48,422 bases of DNA from Selaginella moellendorffii (GCF_000143415.4 NW_003314314.1:315771-364192); one strand, 5' to 3'. Positions 22,385 to 33,811 are shown, numbered from the stretch's first letter. A program made the numbers and translations. The notes: a model not told the origin generated them from the letters alone.

Positions 22385-23053
22385 TGACCAAGCAAATCAC
22401 CTTATGGAGTGTTAGTCCTTTTTGTTATGAAAAAGGATGGAATCATGAGAATGTGTATTGACTATCAGGCACTCAACAAGATGACGGTCAAAAACAATTA
22501 TCCTTTGCCTCGCATTGATGACTTATTTAACCAACTCTTAAAAGCTAAGTATTTTACATGACTTGATTTGTAGTTTGGGTATTATGAGATACGGGTGGCA
22601 GATCAAGATGTGGAGAAGACAGCCTTTAAGACTCATTATGGATCTTATGAGTTCCTTGTTATGCCATTTGAGTTACACAATTCTCTAGCAACGTTCAACA
22701 CTATGATGGATAGAATATTCGGAGTTGTTGTCTTATATATCAATGATGTTTTAGTCTTCAATGAAACATTAGAGGACCATTTGAAACACTTGGAGTTGGT
22801 GTTTCAAAAATTGCATGAACACAAATTATATACTAAGGAAAGTAAATATGCTTTTGGACAATTGCGCATGAACTTTCTTGAATATGTAGTTGGTGGTGGT
22901 GTAATTGAGGTGGATCCAAAGAAGGTGAAAGCAATGAAGTCTTGGGAAGTTCCAACCATTGTATCAGATGTTCATTTCTTTCTTGGTTTAGCGGGATATT
23001 ATTGCAAGTTTGTGCGCAATTTTGCAAGAATTGCTTTTCCGTTGTTGAGTTAA
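22385..23053 (+). pseudogene. Element A reverse transcriptase, active site altered
   Basis: Reading from about 22430: [31 protein letters not shown], a TAG inside the LDLRSGYHQI-like motif, then an open 152-residue stretch (22595-23053) with KTAFKTHYGSYEFLVMPFEL. The catalytic box reads YIND (22736-22747) where YxDD is required, so the first catalytic Asp is lost. LGLAGYYCKFVRNFARIA, the normal end of the domain, is present. Confidence 0.88.
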
Positions 23054-23079
23054 CAAAAAGTAGTATACCATTTCATTGG

Positions 23080-23505
23080 ACACTGACTTGTCACCGTACT
23101 TTTGTACGGTTGAAGGAAATTTTGACTATGGTTCCTATTCTCAGGATCCCAGATCTTGATAAACCTTTCAAAATGCATTGTGATGCATCTGGCTATGCTA
23201 TTGGTGCCGTGTTGTAACAAGATTGTGGCAAAGTGGTTGGTGTTAAGCTAAAGCGACATGGTTGTCCTATTGCATTCTATTCCAAGAAATTGGATGAAAC
23301 CCAACAAAGATGGCCAACGCATGAGAAAGAGATGTTTGCTATAATGTCAACATTGGAACACTGGAGACACTATTTGGATGGACATACCAAGGTTTATACA
23401 GATAGTAACACATTGAGTTACTTTGCTACGCAGCCTAAGCTTATGCCAAAGCAGGCTTATTGGCAAAAGAAGCTTGCTAGATTTGATATTATATTAACCT
23501 ATTAA
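23080..23505 (+). pseudogene. Element A RNase H
   Basis: HCDASGYAIGAVL (ending in TAA at 23215) is the first catalytic motif, CDAS. AFYSKKLDETQQRWPTHEKE and YTDSNTLSYF follow, matching the family's ERNYxTxEKE and YTDHxSLxYL. An in-frame stop and a frameshift separate the parts. RNase H would degrade the RNA template during reverse transcription. Confidence 0.85.
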
Positions 23506-23759
23506 GGATAATATTGTTTCGGATGCGTTGAGTCATTAGGCTCAGTTCCGGGCAATGTCAGCAATCAGTTCATATTGGTTGGAGGACGTTCAGGCTTCAT
23601 ATAGTAGTGATCCATTGGCGAAAGCAATTTTGCACCGTGTGGAGTTGTCGAAGTAGAACCTTGGTAGCGAAGCAGCGAAAGTTGCCAGTCAAACCAATTC
23701 GAAGCTTCACTTCTCAATTCAGGATGGGCTTATATTCTATAAGCAAGAAATATTGTATC

Positions 23760-24545
23760 TTCCTTCTAAGGATCTGCAGTAATTGTTTCTACGGGAACAT
23801 CATGATGTTCTGGCAGCAGGACATGGTGGAAAATGCAAGACTCTTGCTTCATTGAAAAAGGGATTTTTCTGGTCTTGTATGGAAGGTGATGTAGTGGATT
23901 ATGTCCATTCGTGCCCTATATGCCAGCAATGTAAGCGCAGAACTAAGAAGCAGACTCGAAAGTTGCAGTGTATTCCAGCACCGGCATGGCTATTTCAGAG
24001 TGTGACACTTGATTTCATCACTTGCTTGCCAAAGTCTAAGGGTTATGATACTTTGATAGTGGTTATGGATCAGTTGTCAAAGATTGCCCACTTCATTCCA
24101 ACTGTGGGAACAGTGAATGCGAAACAAGCAGCAAAGCTCTTTTTCAATGAAGTAGTGTAGGTTCGTGGTCTTCCCGAAGAGATGATCTCTAATAAAGATT
24201 TGAGGTTTACGGGGAAGTTTTTGGGCACACTGTTCTAGCTGTTTGGTACCAAATTGAAATTTAGTACGGCTTATCATCCTCAAACTGATGGGCAGATTGA
24301 ACGTGTGAATGCTCAAGTTGAGGATTATCTGTGTTATTATGTCCCGGCAGATCAATACGACTAGGTTGAGCATTTAGACACAGCAAAAATCTGTTATAAC
24401 AACATATTTCATAGCACTATAGGCTATTTTCCATAGGAGATGCTGCAAGGGAATGCTCGTGGGGTGCCTCAACAGATAGTTGTACCAAAATCAATGTCCA
24501 AAGTGTTGGTCCCGATTGTTGAGACTTATGTAGAGTAATTACACC
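23760..24545 (+). pseudogene. Element A integrase core
   Basis: The zinc-binding part shows GHGGKCKT and CPICQQCKRRT. The catalytic core shows LDFITCLPKSKG and DTLIVVMDQLSKIAHF (first Asp), ISNKDLRFTG (second Asp) and [16 protein letters not shown] (Glu). The D, D and E are all still present, but at least three TAG stops interrupt the frame (near 24158, 24236 and 24362). Integrase would insert the DNA copy in the nucleus. Confidence 0.88.
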
Positions 24546-24889
24546 AAGGTTGGTCTAGAGCTACTGAGGCGATGGGCAAAGCTCAAGATAGGTATTAACA
24601 TGATAAGGATTAGTATCATTGGGATGTATCCTATCAAGTGGGAGATCAGGTGTGGCTCTCTTCCCGGAACTTGAATATTAAGGGATTTTTATCCTGAAAG
24701 CTATTACCACAATATGTTGGGCCCTATTGGGTATTGGCGTGAGTTGGTGATGTATCCTACAAGTTGGACCTTTTGGATGAGTTGTCCCATATACATTATG
24801 TGTTTTATGTCAGTTTACTGGCACCATATCGTGTTGATGCAAATTGCTCTATGGACATTCGTCCCCCTCCAGAAGTTATACATGGTGAC

Positions 24890-25065
24890 CTTGAGTATGA
24901 GGTCAAAGCGATTCTCTTGACCCGCAAAGCTCGTGGTGGTTGTCCAAGAAATATCTAGTTAAGTGGAAAAGTTACCCGACTTGTGAATTAACTTAGGAAC
25001 CTCTTAAGAATCTTACACATGCTCGTGAGCTTGTCACGGAGTATAAGAATCGTAATAAAGACTAG
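24890..25065 (+). pseudogene. Element A integrase chromodomain
   Basis: EYEVKAILLTRKARGG, a frame break, then KKYLVKWKSYPTCELT, a TAG at 24994-24996, EPLKNLTHARELVTEY. This is the chromodomain pattern YLVKWKGYxxxExTWEPxxNL, with the conserved Trp changed to TAG. A chromodomain defines chromoviruses and is thought to steer integration to certain chromatin. Confidence 0.85.
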
Positions 25066-25631
25066 CTTTTGTAAACCTTGTAATAAATCTTACAAATCAA
25101 TAAAATAATATATTTTTATAAGTCAAAGTTCATTTATTTCGTTTGTGAGTACTTGGGTCAGTTTTGGCAGGCTAACTTCGGCACTTCGGTGCATGGGTCC
25201 AATACATAACCATGGGGATAACTATTATAGACTAATCACAAATCCCTGCCTCTCTCTCGATGACTCATTTTTGAAAAGGGCATAATCATGTAAACAACTT
25301 ATGTTGCCAGTTTATAATAGTTGTCTAAATCTTCCCGACGGGGTTGATTTCTTGCTCATGGAAAGTTTGGCCTTTGGTCTTCTCCCTATGTCCCTACGGG
25401 CAAGGATGTATCATTCCTTTGTAAGTCGAGTGGTACTCGAAGCAGCAAGGGTGGCTAACTATGTTAGTTATTTCCTTGTCGGTGATGGCTGAAGGGTGTC
25501 TGAGTTTTAACATCTTTGGATATAGAGGAGAGGTTATTTTATAACTCATTTAAGTTGGTGTGTTTCACACATAGTGTGCATTCCGTTAACTTTCAGAATT
25601 GTTTCCTTGATGGTTTGTTAGACTTGGGTAT

Positions 25632-25793
25632 TGTAGTGTATGTGATCATGGGATGAGATTTAGATATACTATCACCATAGATCCTTAGAACCTTGAGGAA
25701 TAAATAAGGATAAAATAGCCATTAAGGGCTCTCTCATCAAGTAATTACCCCTTTTCCAGTTAATTTAAGGAGAGAGAGATAGAGTGCACTACA
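25632..25793 (+). repeat. 5' LTR of the nested TRIM
   Basis: Starts TGTAGTGTATGTGATCATGG and ends GTGCACTACA. It aligns with 26157-26295, apart from an insertion in this copy that includes the GAGAGAGA stretch near its end. Confidence 0.85.
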
Positions 25794-25795
25794 TG

Positions 25796-25807
25796 TGGTA
25801 TCAGAGC
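25796..25807 (+). other. Primer binding site of the TRIM
   Basis: TGGTATCAGAGC is an exact match to the plant initiator Met-tRNA primer site, two bases after the LTR. Confidence 0.9.
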
Positions 25808-26156
25808 AAATGGCACAAGTTTAATTCCCATTGATTAGTGGCTACTTAAAAATATAATATATAATATATACCCTTGAGTAAGGTATATTCCTACCCTTAA
25901 ATTTGAAATCGTATATATTGGGCATCTATGCATACGTCCTTCCTCTTGTGTGGAGTATCCATAAACGAAGGTATCCACCATAGAACTGCGGTACGGGTGG
26001 ATGACTACTAAGTTGCTTCATATGGAATAACTAGTCTACACAATAGAAGGATTGGTAAATTCAGTGTGAAAATGGAGGTGTTAGTTCCCCTTGGCTCAGT
26101 AAGGGTTGTTAGTCAATAGTTAATGAGGACATTGACATCTCTGAAGGGGGGGTGAG

Positions 26157-26295
26157 TGTAGTGTATATAATCATGGGATGAAATTTGGATATACTATCAC
26201 AGTGGATCTTTAAAACCTTGGGGGATAAATGGGGATAAAATAGCTACTAAAGGCTCTTTTGTCAAGCAATTGCCCCTTTTCCAGGGTGTGCTACA
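26157..26295 (+). repeat. 3' LTR of the nested TRIM
   Basis: Starts TGTAGTGTATATAATCATGG and ends GTGTGCTACA, preceded by a purine-rich tract. After it the sequence GATATGCATCGACGAG resumes element A. Confidence 0.85.
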
Positions 26296-26321
26296 GATAT
26301 GCATCGACGAGTGTCTTCCCT

Positions 26322-26334
26322 AAGGGGGGGAGAG
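26322..26334 (+). other. Polypurine tract of element A
   Basis: AAGGGGGGGAGAG lies directly before the TG that opens the 3' LTR. This is where plus-strand DNA synthesis starts. Confidence 0.88.
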
Positions 26335-27135
26335 TGTTGCAAATGTGACTTTGGGTATCGAAAGATATTTATCTGCCAGTCCTTACAAACACTTTTTCCT
26401 TACTACCATGAAGGCAAGAGGTCAGTACAATTGGTTCTCTTTATCATTCCCACTTGAGCTAGTTGAGAAATTGGTCAATGACCTTGCACTTAAATTGGAT
26501 AAACATAAGGTAGGAACCCTATGTGTTTCTTGCTAAGCATACTCGGCCTGGTTTGAGAAACTCATGTCATTAAGAACCCTCGTGATATTAAGATTAGTCC
26601 CTCTATTTGCTAGATGATACCTTACCGTGTTTGCCAAACACCCTCACTTTCATGCCCTTTGTGTTAATCTTATTTCAGTTTCAAATATTATTTATAGAAA
26701 GTGTCTAGTGTCTCTAGGACAAGCTCGAAACTTACTAAATATCTAAATATGGAATGTTCCTACACTAAGGGAGGCTTGCCCAAAGCATGTCTTCCTTATA
26801 AGGGGTGTTATGGGGGTTCCAAATGTATAGTAGGGATAGTGGTTGGAATGCATATCCAACCACCTAAGATATTAGTTTGGCTCTTGTTGGGCTGTGTCGT
26901 TCCTTGTTTTGTGTCTGACTTGGGTCTAAGCCTAAGCTCCACACTGCTCTAATCGGTGGGGTACCCTCCTTCTCGTGTTAGGCCACCAGTATGCCAAAAT
27001 TGTGCCAGACATTGTCTGACACTATTTTGCGTGCAAGTTTTGGATACAGGGAGCTGGTGCTCGTGAGGTTGTACCGGACCTTCATTATGTAGCACAACAG
27101 GCTTAAAGTTCAACTCCAAATTCATGTGTGCTACA
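26335..27135 (+). repeat. 3' LTR of element A
   Basis: Starts TGTTGCAAATGTGACT, ends GTGTGCTACA, and aligns with 19353-20193. It is about 40 bp shorter and differs at many positions. Confidence 0.88.
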
Positions 27136-27178
27136 ATAATGGACACTTTATATTAGTTTGCACTTATTCCAGTTAGAG

Positions 27179-29205
27179 ATGGCAACAAATAAACTTCCAT
27201 ACAATGCCTAGGGTACAAGGAAATTTTTAACGCCTTCTACAAGAGCTCGATTATCAGACTACTCTTTCCAAGGAGGAGGATTCATCATTACTATAGATAT
27301 CAAGTCAGGAAGTCTACCACCCATGGCTCTTCTTGCACAAATCCACATTCTACAATGAGGCACTAACTTGACATATTTATCTAGCAATGGTGACATCTTC
27401 GCCAAGACACACATCACTCATTTTGAGTAATATTGCATGTCAAACAGCATCGTCAAGGATGATCACAAGCTCCGCGACTTTTTGTGATTGTTCACTAGCC
27501 GAGCAGCAACATAGGCAAAGACACTCTTGGAGGTAGACATGGTTGACTACTCCACATTCAAAGCATCTTTTTCACTTTGATCAATAGCAACTAATAAATT
27601 ACTTATGGATTTGTTCACTTTTTAGCAAGGAGCATGCAAATCTGTGCTGGAATATGTGATTTTGTTCAGGATTTACTAGGAGTGTGTCTAGCGCAAGGTC
27701 ATCACAAATAAACCTCATGGCATCACCACATTCATCTTTGGCCTCAAGGGAAATCTCCAATACAAAATGCTCAAGCGAGAGTTTTGGATGTGTCATGAGG
27801 CATTTGTTGTAGTAGAGACTTTGGAGTGGGATCTTCTCCAAGAGCTCAAGATTTCCAGGGTAGAGGAGGTTTTCCTCCCACTTTCAAATGAGAGCTTATA
27901 TGCTACTGTGGTTCATTCTTCTCCAGCCCCGCACAGCGATGATAGAGTTCCCCTAGTGATCGAGAAGGCATTGTTGGAGCTTGCAAGATACAAGGAAATC
28001 ATCTAGCAGCAATGACAAATGCAAGAGAAGCTACTTGAGGAGTTTAGAGCATGCTGCGTATAGTAGATAGAGAGCGAGATGCCCTCCTCATTCTTCGTAC
28101 TACTTGCATTGTGATGTTATGATGCATAGCACAAAGAGATGTTGGAAGCTTCACCCAGAACTTCAACAACCTTCTATCTAGCATGTTCAGCAACAACCTC
28201 TACCAGACAACACATTTCTTCCATGGCCAAAGATAAATACTAACAACAACTAGAGCAAAAAGCAATCAAAGACACCACTTCGTCAAGTTGTGGAAAGACA
28301 CCGATGCACATCAATACAATTTATGTTGCAGAGGACAGTTATAAGGTGGTTGTTGTGACTCGAGGGTGCAAGAATGTTTCTCTTCTAGCCCCAAATATTG
28401 ATGGTGAGCAGGATCTAACTCCAGTTTCCAAAACTTCCTTATCTCTCATGGCATGCAAGTTACCCCATGCTTCGATATTTGCAGCACCACCCACATCCTT
28501 GGTCATAACTTTGAATCCAACAATTGGATATTCATCCAACTTTCAGTGTGGGGTCTCCTAGGTTGCCTTCCACTCTTTCTCATGTCCCACAAAAGGTTCT
28601 TTCTTAGATTGTTGACACTCCAGTCCAGATCACACTTGGTGAGCTTTTGAAATGTGTACCCGGTTTTACTCTTTAGCTGGAGGCTTTTGCCAAGTCCACA
28701 GGCATCCCTATGGAACCTCAGCATGACATGCACATCATCAACACTCAAACCACTCATGATCTTGAAGCATTCTTTGTGGAGGTTTAAATTGGCGATAGAT
28801 CTTTGACAGCAAAAGCATTACTTGATTCTAGATCCTAGAGCAACATCATCTCCCTCAACTTGGCACTTTCCAGTGGCTTAGAAGTGGTGAGAAATACAAC
28901 TTTCATCCTCAAAATGTTTGCCAATCACTCAGTGGTCCCTACAAACCTCTGTCGTAATGTCAAGATTTTGGTGCAAGGAGTGGTTTCCATGCTAGATTTC
29001 CTTGTTGTGGACTTCCAACAGCTAGGATCTAGGAAGCTGAAGGACTCCATCATCTTAGGACGGCCGTGGCACCTCACTGCCACTTGCACAACAACTTGGG
29101 CCAAGGGAGGATCAATGATTAGCGATGGCATCCATGCAGCAATTCTTCTCAATGCCCATGGTCATTCTCTACTTCCATCCCTTCAACTCATTAGGAGTCA
29201 CTAGG
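27179..29205 (+). mobile_element. Ty3/gypsy gag and protease, decayed (element D)
   Basis: A Gag-like frame starts with ATG at 27179 and runs with many stops through HKLRDFL and an open stretch (27767-28006). At about 28795-29130 an aspartic protease is readable: ALLDSRS at the catalytic position (normally LxDTGA or DSGA), ISLNLALSSGLE, FLVVDFQQLG and SIILGRPWHLTA, the ILGRPWL flap-end motif. The ORF at 28860-29204 holds most of it. No reverse transcriptase follows, so the element is truncated. Element A lies immediately before its gag ATG. Confidence 0.65.
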
Positions 29206-31454
29206 GACCCCTAATGAGGATCTACTAACCACTTTCTTCTAGACAAATAGCCACGTCCAGTTGCCTCCAGCAAATGCCTTGGAGTGGTATCTGCTGCAGC
29301 CATGGATTTTTTGACTTGCTTCCATAGTGTGGAGCTTACATCTTGAGCCTATATCCACCCCCAAGTTGTAATAACTCTACCTTTATAGAAAATTCCTCAA
29401 GATGCATATACTTTACCATACAACCTTAGAAGCTTGCCGGCCAATGTGCTCACACCTTCTCAAAATGCAACTTTTGATCCTGGAATTCTTCACTATCTTC
29501 CTCAGAGTCCTCTACATGATCTCAGCATTAAGACAAAGCCTTTTCAAGTGGTACATAGTAGTTTTGGAGCTGTCAACAAAATAAGGTCACATGGCATCAA
29601 CAACACTTTGGAGAGCACAACTTCTTCACTCTCTTTGAATACACTTTTGACTTTCTAGCTTAGTGACTACACTCTTGGTGGCACTTTTTACCCTAAAGCT
29701 GCAATCAAGCCTTGTTGCTCACTTGGGATATGACCATGACATAAAGGTGGTGGGCATTTTCCAGTAGCATCTCGACTTTTCCTTTGAGTTTCTCCCAACT
29801 AGGCACCTCGTCTCAACTCTTCCCAAACTTAGGTTCATGGCTGGATCCTAACTTCATCCTACTACAACACTCGAAGCATTTTCCAACACTGTCGACACTT
29901 CACCTGGCTACCAGATCTTTATCAGCAACACATGATGACTTCCACAAGTCTTTGGGGACACTTTCTACCATCCTCAGAAGGCTCCCATCCTTCCAAGCAG
30001 TTCTAGCATCCTAGATTCTCTTACAGTAACATTATTCACCACCTCGGTATGGTCAATGCAATGCAGCACTTGAGGGTGACTCAGCTAGTTTCAATGGCAT
30101 TCCAAGCCTTCTATAGGATGCCTTGCATCCTCCTGGAGTGCTTCCATCATCATCATCCATCACAGAAGCTATTTGCACTACTCTCTCTTTTGGTAGTGAG
30201 ATCTTTCCATCTTCACTCATTTTTTAACTTTTTTTGCTTTTTCTTTTTTATCTTTTTGCTCTCACTCTTCTTACATCTTTCTTCAATCTAGGGAATCACA
30301 TGGAAAAAGTCTCTTTCCATGATGAACACGGTCTAGATACATTACTGATTATATGAAGATTTCTCTACTCTTGCTAGTTTGTGCTTCATTTCTTTCCCTA
30401 CATCAGTTCCATCCTCACATTTTTATCACCATTCTATATCATCCATACTCTAGAATTCCCTACCACACACTCACACCATCATTGCCCAACTCTCACTACA
30501 CATACCCAATAATATTTTTCATATTTTCCACCATTCATCATCCATTCATACTAGACATTTGGGGACAACAATTCATCATAGAGGATCTTCCAGACAAGAA
30601 GCAACATAAATCAAGATATTCTCATGCACAACATGTGAGATATTCAATGGACAAGTCACATACCATGACTTTCTTCTTTTTGGAGCTGATTTCTTCTTCT
30701 AGTAGGAGAGCCCAATTGTAGAGGGCATCCAGCTGCTTTCAGAGGTGTGGCCAACAAAAACAATACCCTTTTCTTCCAGCTCAAATCACAAGTGAAGCAG
30801 TTTGCCACTTTTTGAGTGGCAATCCAAACAATTTTTGGTGTGAGCAATAGTTATGACTTCACAATTCACTATATCAGATTAGAGCCCATCTTTGGACACA
30901 CTCAATCATATAATCTATCTACCAAAATCCCCTATCATCACTCTCTTCCATTATAGTTCATCTCCTATTTCACAATTAAGCAATACAGCCTCTATGCTTT
31001 CTTCTTAATTCTTAGCCAAAGTTTTGAGCACAAATTACATGAGCTTGAAGTTGTATTAGCATATTCACTTTCCAGAGTGTGGGAACTAGGTTTGAGCTTG
31101 TTTCCATTTGGTTTTCTTGCTCTTTTCTCCTTATTTTTTCCTCTTCTCCTACTTTTTTGAGTATCTAATTCAACTATATAATTTCCCATTGGATTTCCCT
31201 GTGTCTCTTCACTTTAAACTCTTTTCCCATCTTGTACTTTCATCTTTATTCAATTTTTTATTTTCATCTCTTGTTTTCTTTTTCATTTCTCTTTGTTTCA
31301 ACAATTACCCTCTCTAGACACTATATTCTAGCATATAGGAGCATCTCAGCCGTGGGTTCTTGCACATTGGAGTCTTATGCACCCACCAATGGTTGCCTGT
31401 TGTGGCACTAGCTCATTGCCACTTTCTCCTCGTATCACATGTTATAGCTAAAGA
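29206..31454. other. No gene seen; decayed repeat DNA
   Basis: Pyrimidine-rich on the plus strand with small ORFs that show no motif. TTTGGGGACAACAATTC near 30558 resembles sequence often found at the ends of gypsy gag-pol internal regions, so part of this may be the rest of element D. Nothing firm can be called. Confidence 0.35.
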
Positions 31455-31556
31455 AACAATTCTTACTCCCACTCTTACTCCTACTCTTACTCTTATTCCT
31501 ACTCCTACTACTACTTCTACTCCCACTCCTACTACTCCTACTCCTCAATTGTAGCT
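31455..31556. repeat. Imperfect ACTCCT-type simple repeat
   Basis: A run of (A)CTCCTACT- and CTTACTC-type trimers and hexamers, almost purine-free apart from A. The small ORF over it (threonine-proline rich) is a product of the repeat. Confidence 0.75.
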
Positions 31557-32084
31557 ATAGGTGTCTTAAGAGAGAGGGAGATGATATTTTGATTCTGAAA
31601 ATATTCCAAATGATTGTATAAAAACCACGTGAGGGTGAAATATCAAGGGTTTTCCCCATTTTCTCTCAATTGAGTTTGGATCTATAGCTTTATGAGTTTG
31701 TGTATGAGGGATAAATCCATAGTTGGGGCTAAAAGATGCCCCAACAGATACTCTTCTCACCTTCTACTTTTGGGTGCCCTAGCCATTTGGCTAGAGTGAA
31801 GTTTTAATGAACCATACTAAGTATCCAAGTAGGTAGTGTCAACCACATTTAAATTAGGAGTATGATCTCTCGGAGGAGCTAGAGTTTGGCTCTTGAACAC
31901 TTCACCAAGTTACCCCACTTATCTATCTATATTCACTTTCACCTTGGACTCCTTAATGGTTATATTATCATCCATCACATGGGGTATAACCTTCATTAGC
32001 CACACTAGCTTTACTAGCCAAATTGGTTCCATTAAAGTCTTCCCTCTATTATCCTTTTGGAACTCATTAAACTCCTTAGGGTTT

Positions 32085-32345
32085 GGGAGACTCTTAGATT
32101 CGGACTTAAACTCAAATTAGGTCTCGAACTTGGTCTTGGACTCAATCTAGGTCTTGGCCTCAGTCTTGGTCTCAATCCTGATCCTCGTCTCGGGCTCCAT
32201 CTTGGGCTCCATCTTGAACTCCATCTCAAACTCCTTCTTTGACTCCATTTCAGACTCCATCTTGGGCCCATCTTATACTCTATTTCAAACTCTATCTTAG
32301 GTCCATCTTTAACTCTTTCTCAGACTCCATCTCATGTCTATCTTG
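32085..32345. repeat. 12-bp minisatellite, CTCNATCTTGGN type
   Basis: About twenty imperfect copies of a unit such as CTCCATCTTGGG, CTCAATCTAGGT and CTTGGACTCAAT run in register. The ORFs on both strands (LGLxLGL and WSPRWSxR repeats) are translations of the repeat and not evidence of a protein. Confidence 0.75.
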
Positions 32346-32349
32346 GACT

Positions 32350-32745
32350 TCAATTGGATCGGACCTGGTGGTAATTTTCTAAGAGTTCTCATATTGCAAA
32401 GAATGGAGTATAGAGCAAACAGTGTACAGCAAAGAAAAAGCAACATGGTGGAAAAAATCAGGGTCTAAGGCAAAGTCAAGGAAATTATCACTAGAGTGAT
32501 GGTTTACAAAAAGTAATGATGCAGAGATTCAACTTGAAGAACTTGAGCGAAGCAAGGAAAGTCTATAAAGGAACAGGCAGGACTTGACTCTTGGAAAGTG
32601 ATGCTCGAGATTTATGGGACTTCCACGTTTGAGATTTGATCAGATCAGTGACTTTCTTTTGGCCAAGGAATGGGGATATTAATGAGTGTTCCAGTGTATA
32701 GGATGGGATCTAGGCTTACATGAAAAACTTGCTTTTGGAAAGAGC
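32350..32745. other. No gene seen
   Basis: No ORF, repeat or RNA gene is recognisable. GC content starts to rise towards the gene-bearing region that follows. Confidence 0.4.
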
Positions 32746-32974
32746 GATGGAAATGTTTAGAGAGATGCCATCACCAGATACTGTCTGAACGCAATGATCT
32801 CGGGTCCTTTGATCGCATGCCTTTCCCCCACTGTGGCAAAGGTGGCAATCACGGTTGGTAAGAGGTTCCACCTCTCAGTCTCCAGTGTTGGCTCTATGCT
32901 TGCAGATCCAAGACGTGAGCAAACACAGCTACACAAAAAACAAGAAGAACAGCGAGCAAACGTACCTCGAGGCT
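32746..32974 (+). pseudogene. PPR-like gene fragment, duplicate A
   Basis: It opens with GATGGAAATGTTTAGAGAGA, reading MEMFREMPSPDTV, typical of a plant pentatricopeptide repeat (..MFxEMPxxDxVSWNAMISG). NAMISG follows after what looks like a 2-base loss. A near copy lies at 37311-37533, but its central 78 bp (here 32787-32864) is inverted there. The fragment continues into TRCTTGCAGATCCAAGACGTGAG-like sequence with no clear family. Plant PPR proteins bind organelle RNA; this piece cannot. Confidence 0.55.
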
Positions 32975-33227
32975 TCACTTTCCCGGATGGAACTAACTTT
33001 TTTTTCTCCAACGTGAACACATGGAACCCAAAGTACGCACGGACAAGTCATGCTTAGACACCACGTAAAACATCGTGAAAAGAAAAACACTCCAAGGAGA
33101 TTTTTACTTAGATTGTTGTGTGGGAGAACAGCATGCTATGTGGTGTGATAAGAGGTCATATCGATTTTGTCACTTTCACCACCTTAGCATGACATCACAC
33201 AACACAAATTCAACCCAACGACAATGA

Positions 33228-33252
33228 GCCCATGGGACTCGAACCTGGGACC
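33228..33252 (-). other. Pol III B-box-like sequence (possible SINE remnant)
   Basis: On the minus strand this reads GGTCCCAGGTTCGAGTCCCA, matching the tRNA B box GGTTCGANTCC exactly. No cloverleaf or A box is seen at a proper distance upstream, so it is not a tRNA gene. A truncated tRNA-derived SINE is the likeliest source. Confidence 0.4.
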
Positions 33253-33282
33253 TCCTAATCGCATCTCGGGAAGATTCCATTA

Positions 33283-33310
33283 TTCTCTCTCTCTCTCTCT
33301 CTCTCTCTCA
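33283..33310. repeat. CT dinucleotide microsatellite
   Basis: About thirteen CT repeats, followed by further CT-rich sequence. It is about 660 bp upstream of the polyphenol oxidase start. Confidence 0.9.
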
Positions 33311-33667
33311 TTCTCTCCTTGGCTCTCTCGAGCACATCGTCACTGGCGGAGGCGGCGCTACAAACATTGATCGGTTCTTCAAAGTCCAGGCTCTGCCGCT
33401 AGGCGTTGGCAGAGTTCTTCACGTCTCGCCCATCGATCCGGCGCCGATTTATGCCGCGCTCGATCGATCCAGGTTACTGAAAGTGAAGTGCTGCATTTCT
33501 CAGGGATCCTCCTCGATAGCGCTCCTCCATCGTTCCTTCTCCTCGAAATATCGCTCCACATCGATCTCTCCTCCTCCCGCATCGATCTTTCTTCGCGAAA
33601 TATTTCTCTTTTCTCGAAATATTTCTCTCTACTTGTCGATCGATTCCACTCTCCAGCAATTCTCACC

Positions 33668-33811
33668 ATGACGGAGCTCGAGAAATCCATGGCGGACGGG
33701 GAACACCGCACATCGGACACCCTGCTCGTGAGAATCGCCGAGCGGCCCCTTCCTGTCGCGCTATCTTCTTCCTCACTGCTGTCAGAGCATCGGATGACGT
33801 GGCAGCTTTGA
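33668..33811 (+). other. Short ORF, possible truncated gene start
   Basis: An ORF from ATG (CACCATGACGG, a good plant start context) gives 47 residues starting MTELEKSMADGEHRTSD and ends in TGA. It lies in GC-rich DNA after a CT-rich stretch. No family is recognised. It may be a truncated exon or upstream sequence of the polyphenol oxidase gene. Confidence 0.25.

Larger units (their letters stand above)
25632..26295 (+). mobile_element. TRIM-like miniature LTR retrotransposon, nested
   Basis: A 664-bp element with two short LTRs (25632-25793, 162 bp; 26157-26295, 139 bp), a perfect Met-tRNA primer site next to the first, a polypurine stretch GAAGGGGGGGTGAG before the second, and no coding region. 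Near-match target duplications GGTAT (25627-25631) and GATAT (26296-26300) flank it. Size and structure fit terminal-repeat retrotransposons in miniature (TRIMs), which depend on proteins of other elements. A short LTR element with deleted coding sequence is the alternative. Confidence 0.85.
19353..27135 (+). mobile_element. Ty3/gypsy chromovirus, full-length but decayed (element A)
   Basis: Two long LTRs (841 and 801 bp), a degenerate primer site, gag, protease, reverse transcriptase, RNase H, integrase, a C-terminal chromodomain and a polypurine tract occur in the order of a chromovirus. Flanking five-mers ATAGT (19348-19352) and ATAAT (27136-27140) are a near-match target duplication. All coding parts carry stops, many of them TAG at Trp or Gln positions, and frameshifts. 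A TRIM-like element (25632-26295) is nested between the chromodomain and the polypurine tract. LTR divergence shows it is an old insertion. Confidence 0.9.

Noticed and set aside
31455-31556. CRISPR-like array
   Set aside because: It is a degenerate hexamer run without spacers, in a plant nuclear sequence.
32032-32271. Arg/Ser/Trp-repeat and Leu/Gly-repeat ORFs on opposite strands
   Set aside because: Both are translations of a 12-bp minisatellite and have no other sign of coding.
33228-33300. A tRNA gene on the minus strand
   Set aside because: Only the T-arm-like B box is present; no acceptor stem, D arm or A box can be fitted.
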